Part shown: in pieces, positions 50,030-59,804 of the stretch
How positions within the stretch are numbered: the first letter of the stretch is position 1
Layout of the letters: each line of letters starts with the position of its first letter
From: Myoxocephalus aenaeus
Lineage: Eukaryota; Chordata; Actinopteri; Perciformes; Cottidae
Direction of reading: 5' to 3'
Assembly: GCA_038501785.1 (NCBI GenBank)
Contig: JBAMJR010000042.1
Location: forward strand, 2,026,501-2,090,500
Length of the DNA: 64,000 nucleotides
Position numbers and translations under genes: made by a program
The notes under the pieces: model-generated
What the model saw: only the letters and a program-made list of their open reading frames with translations
Database searches by the model: none
Told to the model about the DNA's origin: nothing

Positions 50030-50155
50030 ACATGAAATTTGCTTTTTGGGGGCAGTGGGCTGCTGAAAGGCACCCAGGGAGGGGAGCAACTAGGATGATT
50101 CTCAAGGCCTTGCCATCGCAGGACGGCCACTCTACCAATGAGCCACAGCGGCTCC
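50030..50155 (-). mobile_element. tRNA-derived SINE, 5' (tRNA) part
   Basis: On the minus strand it starts GGAGCCGCTGTGGCTCATTGG with an A box (TGGCTCATTGGTAGAG) and CCGTCCTGCGATGG, matching the head of a widespread teleost tRNA-derived SINE. The B box is degraded. It continues with GGTGCCTTTCAGCAGCCCAC. Confidence 0.65.
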
Positions 50156-51208
50156 TTTAAGGGGGGATACTGTTAAAGACAGTATCTCCCCCTTACAAAC
50201 TTATTCTACATGTGTTGATATCCAAAGTTTGACCGGCCTGTAGCACCTAGTAGCCAATGGTTGGACGTTTGTGGGAGGAGTTTAGCGAACATTACGATGT
50301 TCAGTATACACAGCAGCACAAGCAGTAGGCCTACTTATGAAATGAAATGCCACAAAGGAAATGCAAAGTCATCTGACTGTTTGTTTCCACAGAGGATGTG
50401 GAGGCAGGCACTGCAATCACTAAAGAAGCCATACGGGGGTCGCAACATTCAAATAGGTTAATAAGGAATTGCACAGTTCTGTTTGTCATCGCCAATGTGC
50501 TGTGGAACTGAACATGTGCCTGTTGGTATTTCCAGCAGCATCTTTGTCCCCTTGCATTGAATTGTAGATGGTGTTGCAGTGCTCAGTGAAGCCTATGAGT
50601 AACGACGTTGAACATCCTCCGTGGTTTTCATCTCTTCTATTCCTCAAAAGGTCATCCCTGCCTCTCCTCAGACCGGCTTCTTCCACCCGGCAACTTCCCC
50701 GCATGTGACACGAGCATTAATGGGAATCTGTTTGCGAGATCAGAAATTACACCGGGCTTTTCAACCGCATTCAGCCGGCACTGTGTGCTTTCAATTTGTA
50801 TATTTTCCCCCAGCTTTTTGAAAATGCTCAGACACCATTGGTAATTGTCCCTTTTCAGGGGGCGAGGAAGATCAAAAGAAAGTATAAAAATGGCTTCTGT
50901 GGGTTTGCAGGGCTTATCAGCCGCTGTTTCTAGACGTTGTCCATTAAAATGAGTCCATGAGAGGAGCGGTCTGTCTCACCTTGAGGCCTTGTGGAGATTA
51001 TCTCCAGACTGTGGAGAGGATCCGAACAGTATGCATCCAGTCTGCAATTATTTTGTTAGAAAAAATAACTTTTTCAACAGTCCCCAGCCAGCATGTCCAT
51101 GTGGGGCCCATAAGGTTTAAATTTGGGCTGCAGATAAGGGTCCCAAGTGGGTTTGTCCACAGTTTCCACGGTGGCCTCACCTGTGTTTGCCCATACTGGT
51201 TTCAAGTT
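50156..51208. other. Unannotated stretch
   Basis: Short overlapping open frames at 50.6-50.85 kb have no domain. From 51080 on, G/C-rich words such as GTGGGGCCCATAAGG suggest a diverged repeat. Confidence 0.35.
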
Positions 51209-51321
51209 GGTGCGGACTGGGTTTATTCACCGCTTTATTCACCGAATTTAAGAGGGATCTGACTGGATCTGACCCAAATAGGCTACATTATGGGTTTCGG
51301 TGAATAAACCCAGTCTGCACC
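51209..51321. repeat. Inverted repeat with 24 bp arms
   Basis: 51209-51232 (GGTGCGGACTGGGTTTATTC...) is complementary to 51298-51321 with one mismatch, around a 65-base loop. It may be the core of a small inverted-repeat element. Confidence 0.75.
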
Positions 51322-52732
51322 ATGCTGAATGGGTCTCTCTCTCGGTTTGCTGTAGTGTTGATTGCATTCTAACATGATGGGTGTCTCAGATTGTGACAGC
51401 TGAGAAAAAAAGCTCTATTTGTGGAATGAATGTTTTTGATGGCAATTAACATTGTTTCTGTCTTTAAAATGAAACATCTGTTGGGGGGGTTGCACTTTTG
51501 TGGTGGAAATTGTAATACCCAAAGAGATTTACGTTGTTATTTTTCTGAAATGTCAATCCCTCCAGTTATTTGTATTATTTTATAATTTCCTGCCTGTCAT
51601 TTCATTCTAATTAACTCTGTGCAACACACAGTCCAGATGCAGTGGCCCTTCATGATGTAATTACGAACTGTTATCAAGAAGGAGAGGGGTTATTTATACA
51701 TATTTCCTCTTGTAATTGGGAGTTATTGAAAAGTGGAGTGTACACGTGAAGGGCTGTTACGAGGTAGTTGAAGATAAGGGGTCCTCGGGATGCGACCGAC
51801 ATCTCACACACTTACGAATAATTATGATTAATGGCACAGACATTTAGTCCCTCCCCATGGTTCTAGTGAGAACCATGCAGACTGCAGACGGAGCTTCTAT
51901 TAATAAAATGGGAAAAAAAATGATTTAAATAGATTTTTAGGTTTCGACTATTAGGAATTAATGATACAAATGTCTGGGGGAATTAAAAGCTCGTTGGATG
52001 AAGCCAAGTGTGGCCACCCCCACGGAGGAGTCAGCCAGGTGTGAAGTTCTGTTCAGACTTCCACAGCAGCATGCCGATTTCGTCAGTCAAGTCTGACGAG
52101 TCTTAACACCTGCAGCTTATCTTTCGCCAAAACAGTACAGGCACAATGGGGAAAGGGAACAAATAAGACAAAAGGATAAAGACAATACAGAAAGAAAAAG
52201 ACGCTGTCAGTAAACATACAAACCGGAACTATAATCCAACGCTGTTTTCACATTTGCATTGCCAACATGATGCAGCGTTCCAAAGGAGGACAAGATACAT
52301 GTGTCGTTCCCCCCGTCCCTCCTGATCTAGTTTCCACTGCATGCAAAGCAGCACCCTGTAACTGTAATGACAGTTTATAAGTGTGTGCGTCATTAAAAAT
52401 AGCTTCTTAGATGTTTAATCCTGCACTTTATTCAGAGGGTCCTTGTGTGATTTCTCACACCATTGCAAAATACATGCATATGAATGTATGATATTAATGT
52501 GAGGAAAAATCCTCAAGGATGATAATCAGACCAGCTCATCAAGTAAGCCGCCACGGTCCAAGGATCACTATGGAATTGTATCTGGCCTGTGATAATATAG
52601 TTAACGCACACACACAATCTCTGGATGGGAAGATTGTCTTGTTCTAATGTTTAAAATGTTATTGTTGTGGTGAAATGCAGCTAAACTGTGCGTGTGGAGA
52701 GCTAAAGAGGCAGAGCGCTTTAGCCGAAATGC
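51322..52732. other. Unannotated stretch
   Basis: Repeat-poor, AT-rich sequence. 51640-52000 looks unlike the repeats nearby and could hold conserved non-coding sequence; not testable here. Confidence 0.35.
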
Positions 52733-52852
52733 AATGGTAAATACTTGTAAAGCACTTTTCTAGTCTTCCGACCACTTAAAGCGCTTCAACACTACTTGTC
52801 ATCATTCGCATATGCACACCTATTCATACACTAATGGCAGGGGCTGATTTAG
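52733..52852 (-). mobile_element. tRNA-derived SINE, 3' part
   Basis: AATGGTAAATACTTGTAAAG, then CACTTTTCTAGTCTTCCGAC, CACTTAAAGCGCTT and CACACCTATTCATACACTAA are the minus-strand reading of the tail of the same teleost SINE family whose head lies at 50.0-50.16 kb. Confidence 0.65.
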
Positions 52853-53390
52853 CTTCTTATTGGTTTAAAATGCATTGACTTTTAAAGTCCAGTCTCGCAT
52901 CTCAAGTTGCTAATTGGACTGTAAACAACAAGCAGCGCCATTAAAAAGACCTCAGTTATATAGCCCCTCTCGTCAGACTGATAGCCGAAAGGTTCCGAGG
53001 TTGATCTAAAAAGGTCATGGCTTTGAAATGTTTGGTCGTTTAAAAATACTGGCTGGTACTCTGATTCAGAGTCCCTTTAAATATGCCTGTTGTGATTGGT
53101 ACGATGGTATTCTGGAAGCAAATCAACTTAATTTGCTTGATAGTGTTGTTCTGAGGCTATCGTGGCTACTAACTTGGATTGCTCTCATTTTGAAAGAGGC
53201 TTCGGGTTCATGACAGGGTGGACCAGATTAAATTGTGTATGGTACTAAAGATTGTTCCGGGGATATACCCCAATATCTTGTTTTTATTATTATTTTAGAA
53301 TTATTTTTATTGTGCAACCACCATGTTGTCAGACATAGGTAACTAAAATCAGAGATCATTATCTCAAACTGATCCTTGTTTTATTTTGTT
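52853..53390. other. lrfn2: Intronic sequence just upstream of the lrfn2 coding exon
   Basis: T-rich towards the 3' end, leading into the acceptor. No recognisable repeat or coding content. Taken as intron because of the acceptor at 53391-53397. Confidence 0.6.
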
Positions 53391-53418
53391 TCTGCAGGTC
53401 CCCTTTGTATGAACTAAC
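53391..53418 (+). promoter_or_regulatory. lrfn2: Splice acceptor, short 5' UTR segment and two-codon uORF of lrfn2
   Basis: The acceptor TTCTGCAG ends at 53397 and leaves 21 bases of 5' UTR. Within it, an upstream ATG at 53409 reads ATG AAC TAA and stops at 53417, one base before the lrfn2 ATG. The upstream ATG has T at -3 and is in a weak context, so scanning past it is likely. It could still modestly reduce translation or allow reinitiation. Confidence 0.6.
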
Positions 53419-54794
53419 ATGGACAAAGTGGTCATCAGTCTCCTGCTTCTGGGAACCGCAGTTACGATGGTCCATGCATGTCCCAAATACTGTGTCTGCC
53501 AGAACCTCTCGGAGTCTCTGGGGACTCTGTGCCCCTCCAAAGGCCTGCTCTTTGTCCCTCTGGACATCGACCGGCGAACTGTGGAGCTCCGGCTGGGCGG
53601 CAACTTCATCCTCAAGGTCACAACTCAGGACTTTGCCAACATGTCAGGTCTGGTTGATCTCACCTTGTCCCGCAACACCATCAGCACCATCCAGCCTTTC
53701 TCTTTCCTCGACCTCGAGACCCTGAGATCCCTGCATCTCGACACTAACCGGTTGACTCAGCTGGGACCAGACGACCTCCGAGGGCTGGTCAACCTGCAGC
53801 ACCTGATCATCAACAACAATCAGCTGAGTAGGATCTCCGACACAGCCTTTGACGACTTGTTATCGACACTGGAGGATCTGGATTTGTCGTATAACAACTT
53901 GCGCAGTGTGCCTTGGGAAGCCATCCGCAAGATGGTCAACCTCCATCAAATGAGTCTGGATCATAACCTCATCGCCTTCATTTCCGAGGGGACTTTTACA
54001 GATCTGGATAAACTAGCCCGCTTGGACCTCACGTCCAACCGTCTCCAGAAGCTCCCTCCGGACCCGATCTTTGGGCGCTCCCAGAGCAATGTAGTGATGA
54101 GCACTCCTTATGCACCGCCGCTCTCTCTAAGCTTTGGTGGAAACCCATTGCACTGCAACTGTGAGGTGCTTTGGCTTCGAAGGCTGGAGCGTGAGGATGA
54201 TATGGAAACCTGCGCTTCCCCTGCTAGTCTAAAGGGGCGCTACTTTTGGTTTGTCCGTGAGGAGGAGTTTGTTTGCGAGCCCCCTCTCATCACGCAACAT
54301 ACACACAAGCTACTCGTGTTGGAAGGCCAAACGGCTAGCCTACGCTGCAAAGCAGTCGGGGATCCGATGCCAACTGTGCATTGGGTTGCTCCTGATGACC
54401 GTTTGATCAGCAACTCCTCCAGAGCAACGGTATATGAAAATGGCACCTTGGATATCACAATCACCACGTCAAAGGATTACGGGACCTTTACTTGCATAGC
54501 TGCCAATGCTGCTGGGGAATCTACGGCCTCCATTGAGCTGTCAATCATTCAACTACCCCATCTAAGTAATGGTACAAACCGTACCACGCAGTCCAAGTCG
54601 GGGCTTTCAGACATAACAAGCTCTACCAAGATCAGTAAAGGGGAGCCTAAGCCTCTACCAGAGAAGGTGGTGTCTGTATCAGAAGTGACTGCCGTCTCTG
54701 CTACAGTCAAGTGGACTGTTAGCAAATCATCTCCAAAGGTCAAAATGTATCAGCTGCAGTACAACTGCTCAGAGGATGAAGTCCTCATTTACAG
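53419..54794 (+). CDS. lrfn2: lrfn2 first coding exon (LRFN2/SALM1 residues 1-459, ectodomain)
   Basis: Encodes the N-terminal part of leucine-rich repeat and fibronectin type III domain protein 2, a single-pass neuronal adhesion molecule of excitatory synapses whose family binds postsynaptic scaffolds. Visible in order: signal peptide (about 1-20, ending HA before CPKYCVC), cysteine-rich LRR N-cap (21-50), about seven LRRs (52-240), LRR C-cap beginning NPLHCNCE (241-287), C2-type Ig domain (288-376; Cys310, Trp322, Cys359), a linker with N-glycosylation sequons, and the start of the FN3 domain (from about 414). An acceptor (TTCTGCAG, ending 53397) precedes the ATG by 21 bases; the ATG has A at -3 and G at +4. 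The exon ends at AG|GTAAGA after two bases of an Arg codon. I chose LRFN2 over LRFN5 because the N-cap (NLSESLGTLCPSKGLL) and the C-terminus match LRFN2 as I recall it. Whether this is the teleost a or b copy cannot be decided here. Confidence 0.95.
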
Positions 54795-56561
54795 GTAAGA
54801 ATGATTAATGCAATTTGATTACATTCAAGTACGACCTGAGATCTTTCTGATCAAAGTGGCAAATCAAGCCCGAGGTAATATTTAACTTCAAAACACTGGC
54901 TGCTCAGCTTCTTTAGTCAATTGCTAATTGTTTGCTGGGTGAGTACTTCAGACAGTCAATTTCTCTGAAGGGTTGCTCGGAGATCAACATTCATTTTTCT
55001 TAATCCTTCTTGAGATTTTCCTTTTTACCTTTTTAAATCGACAATAGCTTTCACCAAAAGAATGAACAGCGAGTGCACATTTGAAAATGAAATCCTTGCC
55101 CTGAGCCATTAATTAGAAATCCAAAAAGAAAAAGGATTATAGACCTTCATTTTAATATATCCTTCCTAAGCTGCTCAAGTCTATAAAGTGTGAGCTTGGA
55201 GACTGCAGCTGGAGATCTTTGGGCTCTGTGAAATCAATTTCCTATGTCAAATGAGACAGTGAACGTAGTTGCATTCGACCAAGATAATTGAGCTGGAAAT
55301 ACATAAAAGAGCCTCGTCGTTTAACATTATATCAATCTGGGGCAGACATTAAAAAAGGCCGAAGGGCTGGCAAACAAATGGATGCATTTCTATGGGTCTT
55401 GCGAATCTATATGATTCACTTCTTTATATCTTACAGCTTGTAGACATATCTCTGTATTTGCCAATGACTATACCCTAAGCATGCTTAAAATTGTATTTAC
55501 GGCATCAGAATAGCGTGGAAATTGATAAACCTGTTGTGGATAGCAGTTACAGAAATGTTGCGCTCCAACACTGACAATTGTCAGCGAATCCTTTTAGCAA
55601 CGCCTCATCCCAAAACTTATTCTGTGATACTGTCCTATACAATTTACTGTATTATGCATTCCAGCAGGAGCGGTTGAATGAAAGATAATTGACAGAATAA
55701 GAGAAGTCTGGTTATTAGCTGGGAATATGAGATTAGAGCAGCACGGAATATTGAAGAAAGATATTGCTTTGTTCAAACACTGTGAATGCAATCAATAATA
55801 AGGTGTTTATCTGATTTCCTTGCTTGCATACGGCTCGCTGTGTCAAATTGTCATCCCAGAAAAAATGGCAGTACCTTTTTCTTTTCCCGGTTATGGAAAC
55901 ATCTGATGACTCATCTGCATTTCTTGCAAATGCACCTTATAAATGTTGCATCTAATGTCTACAGAATTGCAAACCAAACACCCCCCCATCCAATGATTTG
56001 CAGCAGCATAATTATTAGTGGTTATTTTAATGTGTTGTTGTTCGCCCAGACTCTTCCAAATAGCCCACATTAAGTGATTTGATGCTTAATAATGTTTTGT
56101 ACTTTATAATCAGTGCACACTGTATGTAATTTTCTAGTAAAACCAACAAAAGCAATAGATGTGCTAAATATAATAATGGCTGTGCAGTCCCTTTTGCATG
56201 TCAGAAGACAAATTAGGAGCTGGAAGGGAAAGATAACGTGCACAGAGAAGCCAACTACTGTTTTTGAATTAATATTACCATGACTTCATTGCTCACATGT
56301 GCACACCTACTGAGCTCCTCTAGTTGGCTGACAGTGTCCCAGGGCACTGCCCGCACTCAAGCAATGGCATGATTAAAAATCAATCAGAGTCACGTGGGGG
56401 ATGAGAAATACTGCATGAGTTCTAACCAACATGTGAGCCAACGCAGCCTCTTCCTAGTTCTGGAAGACGGCAATTAAAGTACACGGAGAGTGGACGTTGT
56501 GGTTGATTGTCATGGACAAGATCTTTAGTTTGACATGCTGGGTGTATTCTTTGACATGCAG

Positions 56562-56905
56562 CGCCTGCAAAATGGCGTGGATGTATGTGATTGGTCAGTG
56601 GCCCAGCATGACCATTAACATGCACTGTGATTGGTCAGTGGGGCACAAAGCTACTAGAAACTTCTAGCTTTTTACCGAGAACCTAGAAGCTACCTTGAAG
56701 CTCAGGCTGAAGCCTGAGAAACAGACTTGTTGGTGGATTTCTGAGGATGCCTTTCGCACAGAGGGTTACGGGCATGTGGTGAGTGAAATGCTGGTTGTGT
56801 TACTTTTTTACATCTGCAGTCGTATTTAATCATAAACAATAGCAGATAGCTATAACTTTGTGATTCTGTTTAGGCCTTAGCAGGCCCTGACGGCCCACCA
56901 CTGCT
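56562..56905. mobile_element. hAT-like element, family CAGTGGTGGGCCGT, copy 3
   Basis: Ends in CTGACGGCCCACCACTG, the complement of the family terminus, preceded by CTATAACTTTGTGATTCTG. It shares ATCTGCAGTCGTATTTAATC with copy 1 in inverted orientation and CTTGAAGCTCAGGCTGAAGC with copy 2. Lies in the lrfn2 intron. Confidence 0.55.
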
Positions 56906-58114
56906 ATTAGTGTGTTACTGAAAAAGAGAAGATGACTGAGAGACATTCTTCAACTTCCTTAATCTTCACTCTCAATAATCTCCACCGGCATTAGAAAACT
57001 TCTAGGAGTAAACTTCAACAGCACATGCTGACCATTTGCAATTCTTTGGATGCCCTTGTACCCCAACGTGAACTTGCTTTTTTTGAGGAGGCGTCAGTCA
57101 GCTACTGTGTAGGCCGTAGCGTAACCCAGGAGGCTATGTGTGTAGCCGCAGAAGTATAGATCCTGGTTAAGGTTGGAGAAGTTTGGGTGAAGGTGAGGAG
57201 ATTTGTTTCGTTAGATAAAGGACTCAGGCAGACCAGAGCACACATATTCAACTAAACAAGCCCTCTGCCACTGCACTCTTTTTGCTACTAGCGGATAGAG
57301 AGTGGGAATGTCAAGGGGGATGTAAAACCTCCCCCCTACTGGGTCTGTGAAAAAACAAAAACAACAAAAGTCAGACTTGCTCCAGTAAGAACACCCCTCC
57401 ACCACACTGACCTCACACCATCAACACATAGTTGCTGCTGTGGTAATGAACAAAAAACATCATCATCGCATGTGTCTAATATGTATGCATTTCCTAGATC
57501 AATGGGCTATGTATACAGTATATCTGCAAAACGGTTGCAGATATCTTAATGATGTTTCATCCTGATTTAACGAGATGTGGTCAGTAGAGTCTGTTGCACT
57601 TAACAGCGCGGTGATTTAATTCCCTAAAAGTGCACCTGTGAATCATTTCAAACTGTAAGGGCAGTCTCCATCGGCAGATGAGTTTGTTTGACGAAAGCTT
57701 CCATCTCCGCACACAACGGTTCCTGCAGCATTCCATTGATTGGCAATACGTCTTAGATAATTAACCCACTGCAGATTGACTTGTATTTCCCTTTAAAAGC
57801 AGTGAGGCTTAGTTAATCAGTCATTCAAACATCTGGAATAATAACAGAGTTGAAACTATTGAATGCTTATTAAATGGCACTTACAAGAAAAGTACATTCA
57901 GTCATGACATTATTCAAAACGTGTCCATTGAAGACTTATGTCATTGCTATTGCTTCATGCATGTCAAATGGGATATGCTGAGATCAATGAAGTCATCTTT
58001 CTGAATTACTCTGTGCATATAAATAGCTACTTAGCATGCTTCATTTTTGCAATTTATTTGATCTGCCTCAGCATTACAGACTAAGCCAATGTTGCTTTTA
58101 ACACAAAAGTTCTG

Positions 58115-58739
58115 AGGGCGCTTTCACAAGCCATAGTTGTTTTGGCTAATCCAAATCAGAGTGAAATTGATACTTTCGGTTTATGCATTTAGTCTGGTTC
58201 GGTTTTACAGTGCACAAATGAAAGTGGACCAAATAAAACAAATTACAAATGTATTTGCTGAGGGGGGTGTTCAAAGGATCGAATTAATCGTTTTTATCTC
58301 AAGAGCTGCCAATTGTAGTGTAGTCTTTGAAATATGGCTGTTAAAGTTCACTATGTTCACTTTGATTCAACACAAATCCCTTATTACTTTATAATAGTCA
58401 CTGTTTTTGTAGACTATTTAGCATATTCTCTCTTCAGCCTAGATGTCCTCAGTCCTCTCCCTGTCGATATCCTGTATCCATCTCAACAAAGGGCCTGCAC
58501 AGGCAGCCCGTGTGTCCCGTATACTTCCTGCAATTGGATTGAATTATATTCTCACTGCAATCAAACCGCACTAGGGTTTGCTTGAGACCTGTTAGTGAGA
58601 GTTGGTCTCAGACCAATTGTATTTGTCTGCACTTGAATACAATAACTGTGTTCACAACTGCCCGAACAAACCGCAATAGTGGTTGAACCACACCAGAGTT
58701 TGATGTGCTTGACTATATGTAGGCTTGTGAAAGCGCCCT
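58115..58739. mobile_element. MITE in the lrfn2 intron, AGGGCGCTTTCACAAGCC ends
   Basis: Left AGGGCGCTTTCACAAGCC (58115-58132) and right GGCTTGTGAAAGCGCCCT (58722-58739) are perfectly complementary over 18 bp. AGGGCGCTTTCACA is a terminus I recall from fish MITEs. No target duplication was resolved. It ends 74 bases before the last coding exon. Confidence 0.8.
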
Positions 58740-58813
58740 ACCTGAGAATGTCCATCTCAAGAGGTCTTTATTTCTAATGCTGTTTCTTTCTGTCTTTCTC
58801 TCTCTCTTGTCAG

Positions 58814-59804
58814 GATGATTCCCATGACTAACAGAGCCTTCGTAGTGACAAATCTTGTCCCAGGGATGCAGTACGACCTGTGCGTCTTGGCCATCTGGGA
58901 AGACACCGCCACCACCCTCACTGCCACCAACATTGTCGGCTGTGTCCAGTTCATCACTGGGGAGGACTACCCGCAGTGTCAGTCCCTCCACAGTGGCTTC
59001 CTGGGTGGCACCATGATCCTGGTCATCGGTGGCATCATTGTGGCCACACTGCTGGTGTTCATCATCATCCTCATGGTGCGGTACAAGGTGACCAATGGCA
59101 TACAGACTAATAAATTACCCACTGTGAGCAACACGTACTCGCAAACCAACGGAGGGTTGAACAGGTTCAATGGTGCGCCACCACAGGTCAAATCCACAGT
59201 GGTGGTCATGCGTGAGGAAATGGTAGAGTTCAAGTGTGGATCCCTCCAGAGCAGTCTGTCCTCATCCTCATCCTCCTCCAACTCATTAGACAGCCAAACA
59301 GGAAGGAGGGCTGGCGACCGCTACAGCATGCAGGGCAGCGAATGCAACACCCTGCCCAGCAGCAAGTTCAGGAGGCACAGGCACGGCGCCAAAGCACGGC
59401 CAAACCTGGACCACCTTTTAGGGGCCTTCACCTCACTGGAGCTGCGAGCGGTAGGGAGGGACCACCATGGGGCTTCTGGCCCCCCTACCACTTCCAATGC
59501 TGTGATGACGGTGGCTGTGGTACCCCCGTCCGATAAAGAACCCCTGCTCGGAAGAGCCGAGTCCACCACCATGCTAGGACGTCTATTAGGGATGCCCCAG
59601 GAGGGTAAGCCCAAGAGGAGTCACTCGTTTGACATGGGTCATGTGGGGTCTGCGCAGTGTCGCAGCAGCTACCCTCGCAGGATCAGCAACATCTGGACTA
59701 AGCGCAGTCTGTCCGTTAACGGCATGCTTCTGCAGTACGACGACAGCGAGGACGAGAAGCCCCCTTTTGAAAGCTCTGAGTGGGTGATGGAAAGCACTGT
59801 TTGA
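58814..59804 (+). CDS. lrfn2: lrfn2 second and last coding exon (residues 459-788: end of FN3, TM, cytoplasmic tail)
   Basis: Begins after a polypyrimidine acceptor (TCTCTCTTGTCAG, ending 58813). Its first G completes the split Arg codon, giving YR-MIP across the junction. It encodes the rest of the FN3 domain (to about residue 510), a juxtamembrane segment with YPQCQS, one transmembrane helix (about 524-547, rich in Gly, Ile and Val) with a following RYK stop-transfer, and a tail of about 240 residues. The tail holds a Ser-rich stretch, the conserved KRSHSFDMG and NIWTKRSLSVNGML blocks, and ends in ESTV, a class I PDZ-binding motif that in SALM1-3 binds PSD-95 family proteins (family knowledge). 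Stop TGA is 59802-59804. The two exons total 2,367 bases, i.e. 788 residues, close to the 789 I recall for human LRFN2, so the gene appears intact. Confidence 0.95.

Larger units (their letters stand above)
54795..58813 (+). other. lrfn2: lrfn2 intron between the two coding exons
   Basis: A 4,019 base phase-2 intron with GTAAGA at the 5' end and a T/C-rich tract plus CAG at the 3' end. It contains a hAT-like repeat copy near 56.56-56.91 kb and a 625 bp inverted-repeat MITE at 58115-58739 that ends only 74 bases before the acceptor. The rest is AT-rich sequence with no repeat or coding content that I recognise. Confidence 0.93.

Noticed and set aside
53419..54798. Reading lrfn2 as a 459-residue secreted protein ending at the TAA at 54796
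   Set aside because: The stop lies in the intron; AG|GTAAGA is a strong donor and the second exon restores the expected YR-MIP junction, membrane helix and PDZ ligand.
53419..59804. Assignment to LRFN5 instead of LRFN2
   Set aside because: The N-cap wording, the KRSHSFDMG and SLSVNGML tail blocks and the C-terminal ESTV fit LRFN2; as I recall it, LRFN5 lacks this PDZ ligand.
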